DNA of 43,541 nucleotides from Candidatus Agathobaculum merdigallinarum (GCA_019115425.1 DXDO01000129.1:1-43541), one strand, 5' to 3'. Counted from the stretch's first letter, positions 33,661 through 43,327 are shown. Numbers and translations are program-made. The notes: generated from the letters alone by a model not told the origin.

Positions 33661-33692
33661 AAAAGCAGGCTTCGTTAGCAAAGCCTGCTTTT
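33661..33692. terminator. Bidirectional terminator between DUF815 and htrA
   Basis: AAAAGCAGGCTT (33661-33672) pairs with AAGCCTGCTTTT (33681-33692), with T-runs on both strands. It serves the convergent DUF815 and htrA genes. Confidence 0.9.
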
Positions 33693-33706
33693 TGTATGCG
33701 TAGTTC

Positions 33707-35203
<1,497 letters not shown>

Positions 35204-35235
35204 TGCAATGACCTCCCTATCGATTTTGTGCTTTC

Positions 35236-35289
35236 ATTCTACCGGTCCATTGTGGCAGTTTGTTGAAAACAATATGAATAATTTTTGAA
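35236..35289 (-). promoter_or_regulatory. htrA promoter with three 11-bp-spaced direct repeats
   Basis: The -10 TAGAAT lies at 35236-35241 (minus strand); the -35 position (35259-35264) has no good TTGACA. Over it, minus-strand octamers AGTTCAAA, TATTCATA and TTTTCAAC share TTCA, repeated at exactly 11 bp (plus-strand TGAA at 35286, 35275 and 35264). This geometry is that of tandem OmpR/PhoB-family sites. The octamers recall the TTTTCACA-type repeats I remember from CssR-controlled htrA promoters of Bacillus. Confidence 0.6.
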
Positions 35290-35346
35290 CTTCAATTTTC
35301 CCCCAATATTCAACCGGACAAACCGCCGTCCGAAGGCGACAGCCTC

Positions 35347-35505
35347 TCGATCGGAACCATGCTTCCGATCGAAATTTACGCAAAAAAAGGTTCCCCTATG
35401 CGAAACTTTTTTGCTCTCAAAGTATAAAAAGTCAGGCACATGTCCTGACTTTTTATGAATTTTGCGGCAAGCCGCAAAATTCTGTTTGATGCGCGCTGCG
35501 GCGCA
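35347..35505 (-). repeat. Modular multi-hairpin intergenic element, copy D
   Basis: Consensus orientation is minus. From high to low coordinates: GCGCC/GGCGC-type hairpin (about 35491-35505); GAATTTTGCGG/CCGCAAAATTC (35457-35482); ATAAAAAGTCAGG/CCTGACTTTTTAT (35424-35456), whose minus-strand loop is ACATGTG; GCAAAAAA...TTTTTTGC (about 35380-35414); and TCGATCGGAA/TTCCGATCGA (35347-35372). The optional fifth hairpin is absent. It lies between the histidine kinase gene and the htrA promoter. Confidence 0.85.
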
Positions 35506-35557
35506 AAAGACTTTTTCGACAGACTGAAGGCGGCGGTCTTTGCGCATATGATTTCTG

Positions 35558-37012
35558 TTATTGCTGTTTCGCGCCCGGCAGCTGCGGCGGGGCGAGCGGC
35601 AGGGTAAATTCAAACTCGGTCTCGCCGCCGTCTGACCGGACAGAGATCTCCCCGCCGTGCAGATTGATAATATTCTTGACAATATATAATCCCAGACCCG
35701 CGCCGGTTTTATCCATGGAGCGCGAGCGATCGGCCTTATAGAAGCGGTCGAAAATATGCGGCAGGTCATCCGCCGAGATGCCCGCGCCCGTGTTGCTGAT
35801 CGAGAACGCGCAGAACGTGCCCTCCGGATGCGCGCGCAAGCACAGCCGGCCGCCCTCGTCAATAAACTTGACCGCGTTATCCACCAGATTATACACCGCG
35901 CGGTACAGATGATCTCTGTCACCCATGACGATCAGCCGATCCTCCAGTTCGCAGCATACCTCCAGTTTCTTATTTTCAATCTTCTGCTCAAAGGAGAGGA
36001 TGATCTGGCTGGTCATCTCGGAGAAATCAAGCGGCGCAGGGTTCAGGATCAGCTCGCCCGACTGGATCTTTGCCGCGTCCAGCATGCGATTGACCATGCG
36101 CGACAGGCGGCGGGTCTCCTCGGCAATGATGTGCAGATATTTATCCCGCTGGTCGGCGGGAATCGTGCCGTCAATCATGCCGTCCACAAAGCCGCCGATC
36201 GTAGTCATCGGGGTTTTGAACTCGTGGCTGACGTTGGAGATAAACCCGCGCGTCAACTCCTCCAGCTGATCGAGGTCGCGCGCCATGTTGTTGAAGGAGA
36301 CCGCCAGCTCGTCGATCTCATAACAACGGTTGTCCTCGGGGACGCGCACCTCAAAATTGCCGGCCGCAAACTCTTTCGCCGCCGCCGCAATCACTTTGAG
36401 CGGCCGCGTCATATGCTGGGACAGGATGAACGATATGATCAGCGCCACCACCAGCGTCACCAGCAGGATGAGCACCAGCGTCTGCGTGGAGTGCCGCACC
36501 ATCCCCGCCGCCGCGGCGTCCTGCGTGTAGATAAACACCATGGCGGAAAGCTCTCCGTTGTCGTCCGTCACGCCTGTGCCCACGGTATAGCTGGAGCGGT
36601 CCCCCAGCACGCCGAGCTGTCCCAGCTCGGCATAGCTGCCCGTGTTGCGTACCTGGCGAACCACAGCGGCCGGCATAATATATCCACTGACCGACGCTGT
36701 CGAACCGTCTGGGGCAGCGACCATTTCTATCACGCCGTTTGAATCGGTCACACAAACAGTAATCGCGTCCTCTTTGGCGACACGGCCGATGGACAGCATA
36801 TAAATATCCCTGATAATCTCCGAATCCGTTCCCTGCATCAGTTTGGTCTGCTCCGCAAGGCTCTGCACGGTCGTGCGCAGTTCCACCTGTTTGGATCTGA
36901 GCGCATAATTGCTCATCTGGTAATAAAACACGCTGCCCGCCACCGCGAACGCACATACGATCAGCACCAGATGCGTCACATAGTTTTTGAAGAAAAAACT
37001 GCGTCTGCCCAT
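35558..37012 (-). CDS. Sensor histidine kinase (HAMP-HisKA-HATPase)
   Basis: This 484-residue kinase has two membrane helices (about 12-30 and 175-197) enclosing an outer sensor domain of about 140 residues, then HAMP (about 198-250). The HisKA domain has the phosphorylated His in SNVSHEFKTPM (about 263), and the ATPase domain has N-box VYNLVDNAVKF and G-boxes NTGAGISADDLPHIFDRFY and TGAGLGLYIVKNI. It follows the response regulator gene by 3 bp. The sensor domain resembles the general extracytoplasmic PAS-like type and does not reveal the signal. The htrA gene downstream suggests envelope or secretion stress. Confidence 0.93.
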   Translation of the reverse strand: MGRRSFFFKNYVTHLVLIVCAFAVAGSVFYYQMSNYALRSKQVELRTTVQSLAEQTKLMQGTDSEIIRDIYMLSIGRVAKEDAITVCVTDSNGVIEMVAAPDGSTASVSGYIMPAAVVRQVRNTGSYAELGQLGVLGDRSSYTVGTGVTDDNGELSAMVFIYTQDAAAAGMVRHSTQTLVLILLVTLVVALIISFILSQHMTRPLKVIAAAAKEFAAGNFEVRVPEDNRCYEIDELAVSFNNMARDLDQLEELTRGFISNVSHEFKTPMTTIGGFVDGMIDGTIPADQRDKYLHIIAEETRRLSRMVNRMLDAAKIQSGELILNPAPLDFSEMTSQIILSFEQKIENKKLEVCCELEDRLIVMGDRDHLYRAVYNLVDNAVKFIDEGGRLCLRAHPEGTFCAFSISNTGAGISADDLPHIFDRFYKADRSRSMDKTGAGLGLYIVKNIINLHGGEISVRSDGGETEFEFTLPLAPPQLPGAKQQ

Positions 37013-37015
37013 GGT

Positions 37016-37696
37016 TTACTCCTTGGTTTCAAATTTATAGCCCACACCCCAGACGGTCTTTAACTCCCACTTATCCGAAGCGCCCTCGAGCTTTTCGCGC
37101 AGGCGCTTGACATGTACATCCACCGTGCGGGTATCGCCGAAATAGTCGAAGCCCCACACATCGTCCAGCAGCTGCGCGCGGGTGAACACCCGGTTCGGGC
37201 TGGATGCCAGATAGTACAGCAGCTCGATCTCCTTGGGCGGCGCGTCCACACGTTTTCCCCTGATAACCAGATCATATGCCTGCTTGTCGATCACGAGGTT
37301 GTCAAACGACAGCTTTTCAGGTGCGTCGTCCGGCGCCATGCGGCGGAACACCGCGCGCACGCGCGCAATCACCTCAGGCATCTCGAGCGGCTTGACGATA
37401 TAGTCGTCCGCGCCCATTTCGAGGCCGGAGACCCTGTCCGCCGTCTCGCCCTTGGCGGTCAGCATGATGATCGGCACGTCGCTTTCCGCGCGGATCTCCT
37501 TGCAGACCGCCCAGCCGTCCATCACCGGCATCATCACGTCGAGCAGCAGCATATCCGGCTTTTCCGACTTCCACAGCTTAATGCCTTCCACGCCGTTTTC
37601 CGCCTCCAGCACCGCATAGCCCTCACGCTCCAGATACAGGCGCAGCAGCTCGCGGATGTTGGCTTCGTCTTCCACAATCAATATTTTCTTGGGCAT
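37016..37696 (-). CDS. OmpR/PhoB-family response regulator
   Basis: This 226-residue regulator has a receiver domain (about 1-120) with acidic pocket VEDE, the phosphorylated Asp53 in LLLDVMMP and the conserved Lys in IMLTAKG. A C-terminal winged helix (about 130-224) follows, with TVDVHVKRLREKL and the end motif VWGVGYKFE. The start was set at the ATG at 37694-37696 (AGGGGA upstream), rather than 22 codons earlier, to match the family. The histidine kinase follows by 3 bp. Probable target: the 11-bp repeats before htrA (inference). Confidence 0.93.
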   Translation of the reverse strand: MPKKILIVEDEANIRELLRLYLEREGYAVLEAENGVEGIKLWKSEKPDMLLLDVMMPVMDGWAVCKEIRAESDVPIIMLTAKGETADRVSGLEMGADDYIVKPLEMPEVIARVRAVFRRMAPDDAPEKLSFDNLVIDKQAYDLVIRGKRVDAPPKEIELLYYLASSPNRVFTRAQLLDDVWGFDYFGDTRTVDVHVKRLREKLEGASDKWELKTVWGVGYKFETKE

Positions 37697-37727
37697 GATA
37701 TCCCCTGCTTTCCCATAGTATGCTTCC

Positions 37728-37733
37728 ATTATA
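37728..37733 (-). promoter_or_regulatory. Probable -10 element of the two-component operon
   Basis: TATAAT on the minus strand lies about 32 bp upstream of the response regulator start. No matching -35 is seen at 16-18 bp, so the promoter may need an activator, perhaps the regulator itself. Confidence 0.5.
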
Positions 37734-37785
37734 CCGCTGTTTGCCTGAAAAAGCATTAACAATCTGTAAAAGCGCGTCCGGCCGA

Positions 37786-37814
37786 TTGTGCGTGCCGCGC
37801 GGGTGTGTTATAAT
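37786..37814 (+). promoter_or_regulatory. Promoter of trmO
   Basis: TTGTGC (37786-37791) and TATAAT (37809-37814), preceded by TGT (extended -10), are spaced by 17 bp and lie 29 bp upstream of trmO. Confidence 0.72.
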
Positions 37815-37843
37815 CTTGACATCCTGTAGGAAGGGGGCCTTTC

Positions 37844-38536
37844 ATGTCCCACACCATTCCCATGCGCGTGATCGCACACATTCACAGCGATTTTCCAACC
37901 AAATTTGGTATCCCTCGTCAAAGCGGGCTGGCCGACGCGCCCGCACGCATTGTTTTCGAACCCGAATACCGCAATGCCGACGCATTGCGCGGCATCGAGG
38001 GATTTTCGCATCTCTGGCTGCTCTGGCATTTTTCCAAGGCCGAGCGCGAGGGCTGGTCTCCAACCGTGCGCCCGCCCAAGCTGGGCGGCAACAAGCGCGT
38101 AGGCGTGTTCGCCACACGCTCCCCCTTTCGGCCGAACGCCATCGGACTATCCTCCGTCCGGCTGGATCGGGTCGAACTGCAAACGCCCGACGGCCCAGTG
38201 CTGCATATCGCAGGCGCCGACCTGATGGACGGCACGCCGATTCTGGATATCAAGCCCTATCTGGCCTATACGGACGCGCATCCGGACGCCGTGGGCGGCT
38301 TCGCCGACCCTGTCTCACAGCGCGCATTGCCGGTGGACTGCCCTCTTGCTCTGCTCGAACCTCTGCCCGAAAACCGGCGGGAGGCGCTGCTCGCCGTGCT
38401 TGCGCAGGACCCGCGTCCGGGCTACCAACACGAGCCGGACAGAGTGTACGGTTTCCCGTTCGCGGGCTTCGAGGTGCGCTTTTCGGTCTCGGACGGCCGC
38501 CTGACGGTCGTTGATATCCAGCCCGCGGAGGGATAA
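37844..38536 (+). CDS. trmO: tRNA (adenine-N6)-methyltransferase TrmO
   Basis: This 230-residue protein matches the TsaA/YaeB/TrmO family, which uses SAM to N6-methylate t6A37 in tRNA-Thr. The family motifs are FGIPRQSGL (about 21-29), FEPEYRNADALRGIEGFSHLW-type segment, ATRSPFRPNAIGLS (about 90-103) and LMDGTPILDIKPYLAYTDA (about 127-145). A C-terminal extension of about 80 residues (Q-D-P-R-P-G-Y motif and beyond) is also typical. The ATG has AAGGGGG upstream. It has its own promoter and a strong terminator and is alone on the plus strand. Confidence 0.94.
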   Translation: MSHTIPMRVIAHIHSDFPTKFGIPRQSGLADAPARIVFEPEYRNADALRGIEGFSHLWLLWHFSKAEREGWSPTVRPPKLGGNKRVGVFATRSPFRPNAIGLSSVRLDRVELQTPDGPVLHIAGADLMDGTPILDIKPYLAYTDAHPDAVGGFADPVSQRALPVDCPLALLEPLPENRREALLAVLAQDPRPGYQHEPDRVYGFPFAGFEVRFSVSDGRLTVVDIQPAEG

Positions 38537-38554
38537 ATTCCGCTTTGCAAACAC

Positions 38555-38586
38555 AAAACCGCCCCGGAACTTTCCGGGGCGGTTTT
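38555..38586. terminator. Bidirectional terminator between trmO and the DUF4914 gene
   Basis: AAAACCGCCCCGGAA (38555-38569) pairs with TTCCGGGGCGGTTTT (38572-38586), with T-runs on both sides. It ends both convergent transcripts. Confidence 0.93.
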
Positions 38587-38600
38587 TATATGCGTTTTTA

Positions 38601-40475
38601 TTACAGGTTGGTCGGGGTGATCGCCTCAAAGTCCTCGAGCTTGCCGCCGCGCATGAAGCATTCGATGATCTCCTTGCCGCGCGGGTCGAGTTCAGGCGTA
38701 TCGAACTTCGCCAGTTCCTTGCGGAAGAAGTTCTCCAGGATCTTCGCGCCCGCATCATAGCCTTCGGTGCCGACGCGGTCCTGCGTATCGACGCGCAGGT
38801 ACTTGGAGCGGATGCGCTGGCCGTCGATCGTCATATCCTTCATTGCGTAGCCGAGCAGCGGGCAGCGGGCCGGTTCCAGATGCTCGCGGCGGATGCGCGC
38901 GCCGCCGTGGCGGGCAAGATACTCGCGGGAGATCCACTCAGCCGCAAAGCCGACCTTATACACGCCGATGTGCTGGTTCGGGATGAGCACATAGCGGGTA
39001 TTCGGGCAGTTCATGATCTGCTCCAGCAGCAGGTTGGCCTGCTTGACGCGCTGGCCGGTCGCAAACGGCCAGTAGGAGCCGACGCCCTCGCTCTTGAGCT
39101 CGTTGCCGGTCACGATGGACGGGTTGTTGAAGCCGCGCGGCGCAACCAGACGCCACAGCCAGGCGAGTGCAGGCGGGATAATGTGCATCATGCCCATGAT
39201 GCCGTAGTTCGGATTCTCGCGCGTCGTGGGGGGCATGCGCACGCCGAACGAGCGCACGTCGACCTCCACAGGCTCCTTGACGATATGCGGCACATCCCAG
39301 CGCGGCACGATCGCGCGCGGGTTGGAGCAGGGCTTGCCGTTGGAATCGAGCGTATGCTCCCAAATCAGCAGAGTCGCGCCCGCATGGCCTTCCATATTGA
39401 AGAAGCAGAGCGGCTCCTTCGGCTCGGTGCAGATGCGCTCGTACACCGGATCGCAGCCGTAATGGGTCACGCCATCCATGCGCAGGAACCAGCCGTCCTC
39501 GCCGTCCACCAGCACAAGCTTGCCCGACCGGTTTTGAAGCTGCGGATAGCAGGTCGCCATATCGTCGCACACCGGCTCGATCGAGCAGGTCGCGCCCATG
39601 TTGATATAGGTCTCCTCACCGGTCACAGTGTTGGTAGAGAGCAGCACGCGGCCGTCCGGATCGCGGGCGATGTCCTGCAGCATCTCGCTCTTGCCGCCGC
39701 CGGAAGCGCCCTCGTGCATGATGACCATTTCGTTTTCATACGGGGTAACGAGACGGCCGCAGGAGGTGTGCGCGGTCACCCAGCCCTCCTGCTCGCCGAT
39801 GTCGAGCAGCACCGAGTATACGCCCTTCTTGGCGGACGGGCCGGGATACAGGTTGTAGGAAAATACCTCGTGGCAGTCGTCCAGGCGGTTGTGCACAACG
39901 ACCTGCTTGCCCTCGAAGTGGGTATGGCGGAACGGGGGCGCCACGTAAACGATCGCGCGCGGCTTGTAGCCGTCGCACTCCTCGGCGTTGACAAAGCCCT
40001 GCAGATGCGCCAGCGCGAACGCGAAAAACGCGCACTGCTTGGGGCACACGAGCATGGAGCCGTAGCCGTAGATATTGCCGCCCGAGTTAAAGGGCATCAG
40101 GATCAGCTCCTGCGTCTTGAACCAGTCCATGGTTTCCTTGCGCAGATCGCTGAAAGGATAGCCGTATACATCCGCAAAGCGCTTTTTGTCGGTCGGCTTG
40201 TCGTCCGCGATGCGCATGCAGTCCGGCTCACGGCGGCGCATATAGTCCTCCACGAAGTTGACCGAGGCGCCGTTCTTGCAGCGGGTCACGTCCGCTTCCT
40301 TGACCGGACCTTTGCCGGGCACGTCGAACACGACGTCGTAAACATCCGCATGCTCGGGCCCGAACACCATGTCGTACAGCTCCGCCTTGCTGGTCGGCAC
40401 TGATACGCCTTTGCAGTGTTCGATCACATCGGTCAGCTCATCTGTAAAAGTGAATTTGGTCAGCAGAGAGTTCAT
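38601..40475 (-). CDS. DUF4914 family P-loop protein
   Basis: This 624-residue protein matches the clostridial/spirochaete DUF4914 family, to my knowledge not characterised. Near residue 260 it has a P-loop-like segment HEGASGGGKSEML, preceded by MVIMHEG and followed by VDGEDGWFLRMDGV. The arrangement recalls the nucleotide loop of PEP carboxykinase and HPr kinase/phosphorylase. Other marked motifs are FNSGGNIYGYGSMLVCPK (about 127-144), WEHTLDSNGKPCSNPRAI and GIMGMMHIIPPALAW. No signal peptide or membrane segment is seen. It is monocistronic, with a strong promoter, a leader inverted repeat and a good AAAGGAGG site, so it is probably well expressed. The reaction is unknown. Confidence 0.82.
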   Translation of the reverse strand: MNSLLTKFTFTDELTDVIEHCKGVSVPTSKAELYDMVFGPEHADVYDVVFDVPGKGPVKEADVTRCKNGASVNFVEDYMRRREPDCMRIADDKPTDKKRFADVYGYPFSDLRKETMDWFKTQELILMPFNSGGNIYGYGSMLVCPKQCAFFAFALAHLQGFVNAEECDGYKPRAIVYVAPPFRHTHFEGKQVVVHNRLDDCHEVFSYNLYPGPSAKKGVYSVLLDIGEQEGWVTAHTSCGRLVTPYENEMVIMHEGASGGGKSEMLQDIARDPDGRVLLSTNTVTGEETYINMGATCSIEPVCDDMATCYPQLQNRSGKLVLVDGEDGWFLRMDGVTHYGCDPVYERICTEPKEPLCFFNMEGHAGATLLIWEHTLDSNGKPCSNPRAIVPRWDVPHIVKEPVEVDVRSFGVRMPPTTRENPNYGIMGMMHIIPPALAWLWRLVAPRGFNNPSIVTGNELKSEGVGSYWPFATGQRVKQANLLLEQIMNCPNTRYVLIPNQHIGVYKVGFAAEWISREYLARHGGARIRREHLEPARCPLLGYAMKDMTIDGQRIRSKYLRVDTQDRVGTEGYDAGAKILENFFRKELAKFDTPELDPRGKEIIECFMRGGKLEDFEAITPTNL

Positions 40476-40541
40476 CTATTTGTTTCCTCCTTTTCACACT
40501 GCCGCGTTCTTCCCAAAACGCCGTCCAGTGTGTCCACGGAA

Positions 40542-40570
40542 CCTTGTTAAAAAAATGACGTTTAACAAGG
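40542..40570 (-). promoter_or_regulatory. Leader inverted repeat upstream of the DUF4914 gene
   Basis: CCTTGTTAAA (40542-40551) and TTTAACAAGG (40561-40570) form a perfect 10-bp inverted repeat around 9 bp, starting about 20 bp downstream of the -10. It could be an operator bound by a dimeric repressor or an RNA hairpin in the 5' leader. I do not match it to a known regulator. Confidence 0.6.
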
Positions 40571-40589
40571 CCTATTGTTCTTCATTTAT

Positions 40590-40619
40590 AGCATACCGCA
40601 AAACCGGCCCCTTCGTCAA
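40590..40619 (-). promoter_or_regulatory. Sigma-A-type promoter of the DUF4914 gene
   Basis: TTGACG (40614-40619) and TATGCT (40590-40595) on the minus strand are spaced by 18 bp; the leader to the ATG is about 110 bp. The stretch 40620-40726 upstream is AT-rich and without a gene; I see no other defined site there. Confidence 0.75.
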
Positions 40620-40726
40620 CTCATTTTCACATTTTTGCAGGATTTTAGACAACTTCTTGCAATGTGTACAAAACCCAACAAATGTTTTCATCTGTTTTTC
40701 TCACATGGACAAGTGTTCTTCGCGCA

Positions 40727-41908
40727 TCAATCCGTGAAACGGACGGTAATGCGCACGATTTCGCTGCGGGTGCCCACGCGCATATCCGGCCCCCAGACAC
40801 CCAGCCCCGAGGTGACGACCGAGTACATCCCCCCTACCTGCAAACAGCCGCAGGGATTGTCCCAGAGAAGCGGCATGAGCAGGTTGCCCGGAAATACCTG
40901 CCCGTCATGTGTATGGCCGGACAGATCGAGGTCTGCGCCCGCCGCGGCCAGTTCGTTCAGTTCCTTCGGCTGATGGTCGATGACAAAAACAGGCTGCTCC
41001 GGATCGAGCGGCTCCAGCAGCTGCTCCGGCGCCAGCCGGGCGCTGTCCAGCTTGCGGCTGCGCGAGGGGTCCTTACGCCCGACCAGCTGCACGCCGTTTG
41101 CGAGCGTCACCGCCTCGTCCTCCAGCAGGGTGATACCCGCCTTTTCGAGGAAACCGGTCATGCGCGGATCATCCTTGTCCGCGTCGGCCGTATCCCAGGT
41201 AAATCCTGCGAGGATGGGTTCGGAAACGTCGTGGTTGCCCCAGCAGGCATAGGTGCCGTATGTACTCCGCATGGACGCCAGCGCCGCCGCGATCCGTTCC
41301 GGTTCGGGTACTGCCTCATATTCGTTGTCAAAAATATCGCCCGCGATCACAACAAGATCGGGCTGCATGGCGTTCACCACCTGCGCCGTCTGCTCGATGT
41401 AGGCTGGGTCGGTGTTATACCCCAGATGCAGGTCAGCCAGCAGGGCGACCGTCATGTCCTCCCCTTTGCCGTCCAGCGCGACCTCGTAATCCGTCACACG
41501 CAGCGTATCGGCATTCACCATGCCGTATATGCACACCGCGCACACCAGCGCAAGCGCAATGCCGCCCTGCACCTGCCGCACGCGCTGCATCTGTATAAAA
41601 TCTTTTTTTCGCACTCTGCGCACGGCAAACAGCATGATTTCCACCAACAGGATCGCCAGCCCCAGATACAGCATGCAGCCGAACCAGTAGTTGCCGATCT
41701 GCCGAAGAAGGTGCCGCAGCGCGGGCGGCGACTGCACCAGGAATCCGGTCAGCGGCGTGACCGACACAAAGGCATACAGAATGATAAAGATAATCCGGAA
41801 TGCCCTCGTGCCGAACAGCCGGTGACAGCAGCCTGTCCAGCGCAGCACCCAATGCGCCAAATACAGGTTCACCAATATATAAAACGGCGCGAAAACCAAA
41901 GCAAGCAT
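40727..41908 (-). CDS. Membrane metallophosphoesterase (YkuE-like)
   Basis: This 393-residue protein starts with about four membrane helices (about 1-130), followed by a calcineurin-like phosphoesterase domain facing out of the cytoplasm (inference from topology). All metal motifs are present: DLHLGYN, GDIFDNEYE, WGNHD and SGHTHDGQVFPG. They occur in the order of the YkuE/YaeI class that acts on phospholipids or nucleotides; the substrate is not known. The ATG at 41906-41908 has GGGGGA upstream. It lies after the ymdB terminator, so it probably has a separate start, but I see no good promoter in the 70-bp gap. Confidence 0.88.
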   Translation of the reverse strand: MLALVFAPFYILVNLYLAHWVLRWTGCCHRLFGTRAFRIIFIILYAFVSVTPLTGFLVQSPPALRHLLRQIGNYWFGCMLYLGLAILLVEIMLFAVRRVRKKDFIQMQRVRQVQGGIALALVCAVCIYGMVNADTLRVTDYEVALDGKGEDMTVALLADLHLGYNTDPAYIEQTAQVVNAMQPDLVVIAGDIFDNEYEAVPEPERIAAALASMRSTYGTYACWGNHDVSEPILAGFTWDTADADKDDPRMTGFLEKAGITLLEDEAVTLANGVQLVGRKDPSRSRKLDSARLAPEQLLEPLDPEQPVFVIDHQPKELNELAAAGADLDLSGHTHDGQVFPGNLLMPLLWDNPCGCLQVGGMYSVVTSGLGVWGPDMRVGTRSEIVRITVRFTD

Positions 41909-41953
41909 CGTCAGTCCCCCAGGAAAACCGCCAAATCGTCAAAAGAAAACAGC

Positions 41954-41973
41954 GCGGGCGCCAAAGCGCCCGC
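41954..41973 (-). terminator. Intrinsic terminator after ymdB
   Basis: GCGGGCGC (41954-41961) and GCGCCCGC (41966-41973) form an 8-bp stem followed on the minus strand by GCTGTTTTCTTTT. Some readthrough to the next gene is likely given the imperfect T-tract. Confidence 0.78.
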
Positions 41974-41978
41974 CTCGC

Positions 41979-42761
41979 TCACCTCTTCCAACGCTCCCAT
42001 ACACGGGTGACGGACGAACATCTGCCGTCCCGCCCGATTTCAAAGACCGCGCCCGAAAGCGCACAGTCGCCCGGGGCGGTTTTGAAATACTCGGTCAGGT
42101 CGCCGCGGAACATGGCGACCGACTGCTCGACGCACACGCCCAGCACGGACACGATCGGCCCTGTCATGCCGATATCCGTGATATAGCCCGATCCCTTGGG
42201 ATTTACGCGGTTGTCCGCGGTCTGCACATGGGTGTGCGTGCCCCAGATGGCGGACGCGCGGCCGTCCAGATAATAGCCCATGGCGAGTTTTTCGCTCGTG
42301 GCGTTCGCATGGATCTCTGCAAGGGCGATGTCGTATTTGCCCGCCGCCTCGCCGAGGATCTTATCCGCGCGCAGGAACGGGTTATCCGGCCCGTAGTGCA
42401 TGTCGCACCGGCCGATCAGGTTCATCACCAGCAGGCGCAGGCCCTGCGGCCCGTCGTAGATGCCCCAGCCCTGCCCTGGGCTTTGCGGGGCAAGGTTGGC
42501 AGGGCGCAGTACGTTCGAATGCTCGTCCAAATAGGGCGCGATCTGCTGCTTGGAAAACGCGTGGTTTCCCAGCGTGATCACATCCGCGCCCGCGGCAAAG
42601 ATATCGTCCGCCTGCTTCGGGGTAACGCCCCGCCCTGCGGCGTTCTCGCCGTTGACGATCACGAAATCCGCGCCGTGCTCGCGTTTGACACGGCGAAGCA
42701 GGCCGTGCAGGGTGTCGATCCCCGCTTCGCCGACCACGTCGCCGATGGTTAAAACTTTCAT
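41979..42761 (-). CDS. ymdB: YmdB family metallophosphoesterase (TIGR00282)
   Basis: This 260-residue enzyme matches YmdB, a cyclic-nucleotide phosphodiesterase that affects biofilm and motility decisions in Bacillus. Motifs are GDVVGEAGI, IVNGENAAGRGVTPKQ, ITLGNHAFSK, EIHANATSEKLAMGYYLDGR and GTHTHVQTADNR, followed by ITDIGMTGP. The GNHAFSK segment differs from the common GNHTWDK but keeps the metal His. The ATG at 42759-42761 has AAGGAAAGG upstream. It lies 24 bp after the reductase-like gene and before the terminator at 41954-41973, probably in one transcript with that gene. Confidence 0.94.
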   Translation of the reverse strand: MKVLTIGDVVGEAGIDTLHGLLRRVKREHGADFVIVNGENAAGRGVTPKQADDIFAAGADVITLGNHAFSKQQIAPYLDEHSNVLRPANLAPQSPGQGWGIYDGPQGLRLLVMNLIGRCDMHYGPDNPFLRADKILGEAAGKYDIALAEIHANATSEKLAMGYYLDGRASAIWGTHTHVQTADNRVNPKGSGYITDIGMTGPIVSVLGVCVEQSVAMFRGDLTEYFKTAPGDCALSGAVFEIGRDGRCSSVTRVWERWKR

Positions 42762-42785
42762 CGTGTACCTTTCCTTCTCTTGATT

Positions 42786-43307
42786 TCACAGTCTTACCGG
42801 CTCGTAAACCAGTTCTGCCATGCCGCCCGACTGCCGCACGGACACCAGCCGCTGTATTTCGCCCTCTGGGAACAGCCGGATGCCGCCGCTGAGCAGCACG
42901 GGAAGCACGGTCAGGTGCCAGCGGTCAATCTCGCCCGCGGCGGCTGCCGCCGCGAGCAGCTCCGCGCCGCCGCACAGCCAGATGTCCTTGCCGTGCTTAC
43001 GCTTTTGCGCGCGCAGCCACTCGGCAAAGTCCCCCTCGATGCACTGCGCATGGGGCAGCGGCCCGCTGTCATGCGTCCAAACCCAACAGTCCAGCCCCGC
43101 ATGCGGCCATACATCCGGCGAAAGCGTTTCTGTGACCTGCCGATAGGTTCGGCCGCCCATAACGACCGTATCCACGCCCTGCACGAAGGCTTCGTAGCCG
43201 CCGTCCTCCTGCGCGTCCGCGAAATCATCCAGCCAGTCCACGCCGCCATCCCTATCCGCGATAAAGCCGTCCAAGCTGACCGCCAGATATGCCACTGCCT
43301 TGCGCAT
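42786..43307 (-). CDS. RibD C-terminal/dihydrofolate reductase-like protein
   Basis: This 173-residue protein matches the YyaP/YwjB group with the DHFR/RibD-C fold. Marks are YLAVSLDGFIADRDGGVDWL (about 5-24), VMGGRTYRQV (about 51-60, NADPH-binding glycines), DIWLCGGAELL, and HLTVLPVLLSGGIRLFPEGE. The true substrate is unclear; such proteins are not always active DHFRs. The start was set at the ATG at 43305-43307 with AAGGAAGG upstream rather than 20 codons earlier. It lies just downstream of a hairpin that looks like a terminator, so readthrough or attenuation may control it. Confidence 0.87.
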   Translation of the reverse strand: MRKAVAYLAVSLDGFIADRDGGVDWLDDFADAQEDGGYEAFVQGVDTVVMGGRTYRQVTETLSPDVWPHAGLDCWVWTHDSGPLPHAQCIEGDFAEWLRAQKRKHGKDIWLCGGAELLAAAAAAGEIDRWHLTVLPVLLSGGIRLFPEGEIQRLVSVRQSGGMAELVYEPVRL

Positions 43308-43327
43308 ATGCCCTTCCTTTCCAAAAA

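Noticed and set aside
38511..40403. A 630-codon open frame antisense to the DUF4914 gene
   Set aside because: Composition is typical of the antisense of a GC-rich gene, and it overlaps the strong bidirectional terminator at 38555-38586.
40542..40570. A Rex operator before the DUF4914 gene
   Set aside because: TTGTTAA half-sites are present, but the gap between them is 11 bp, whereas Rex sites have about 4.
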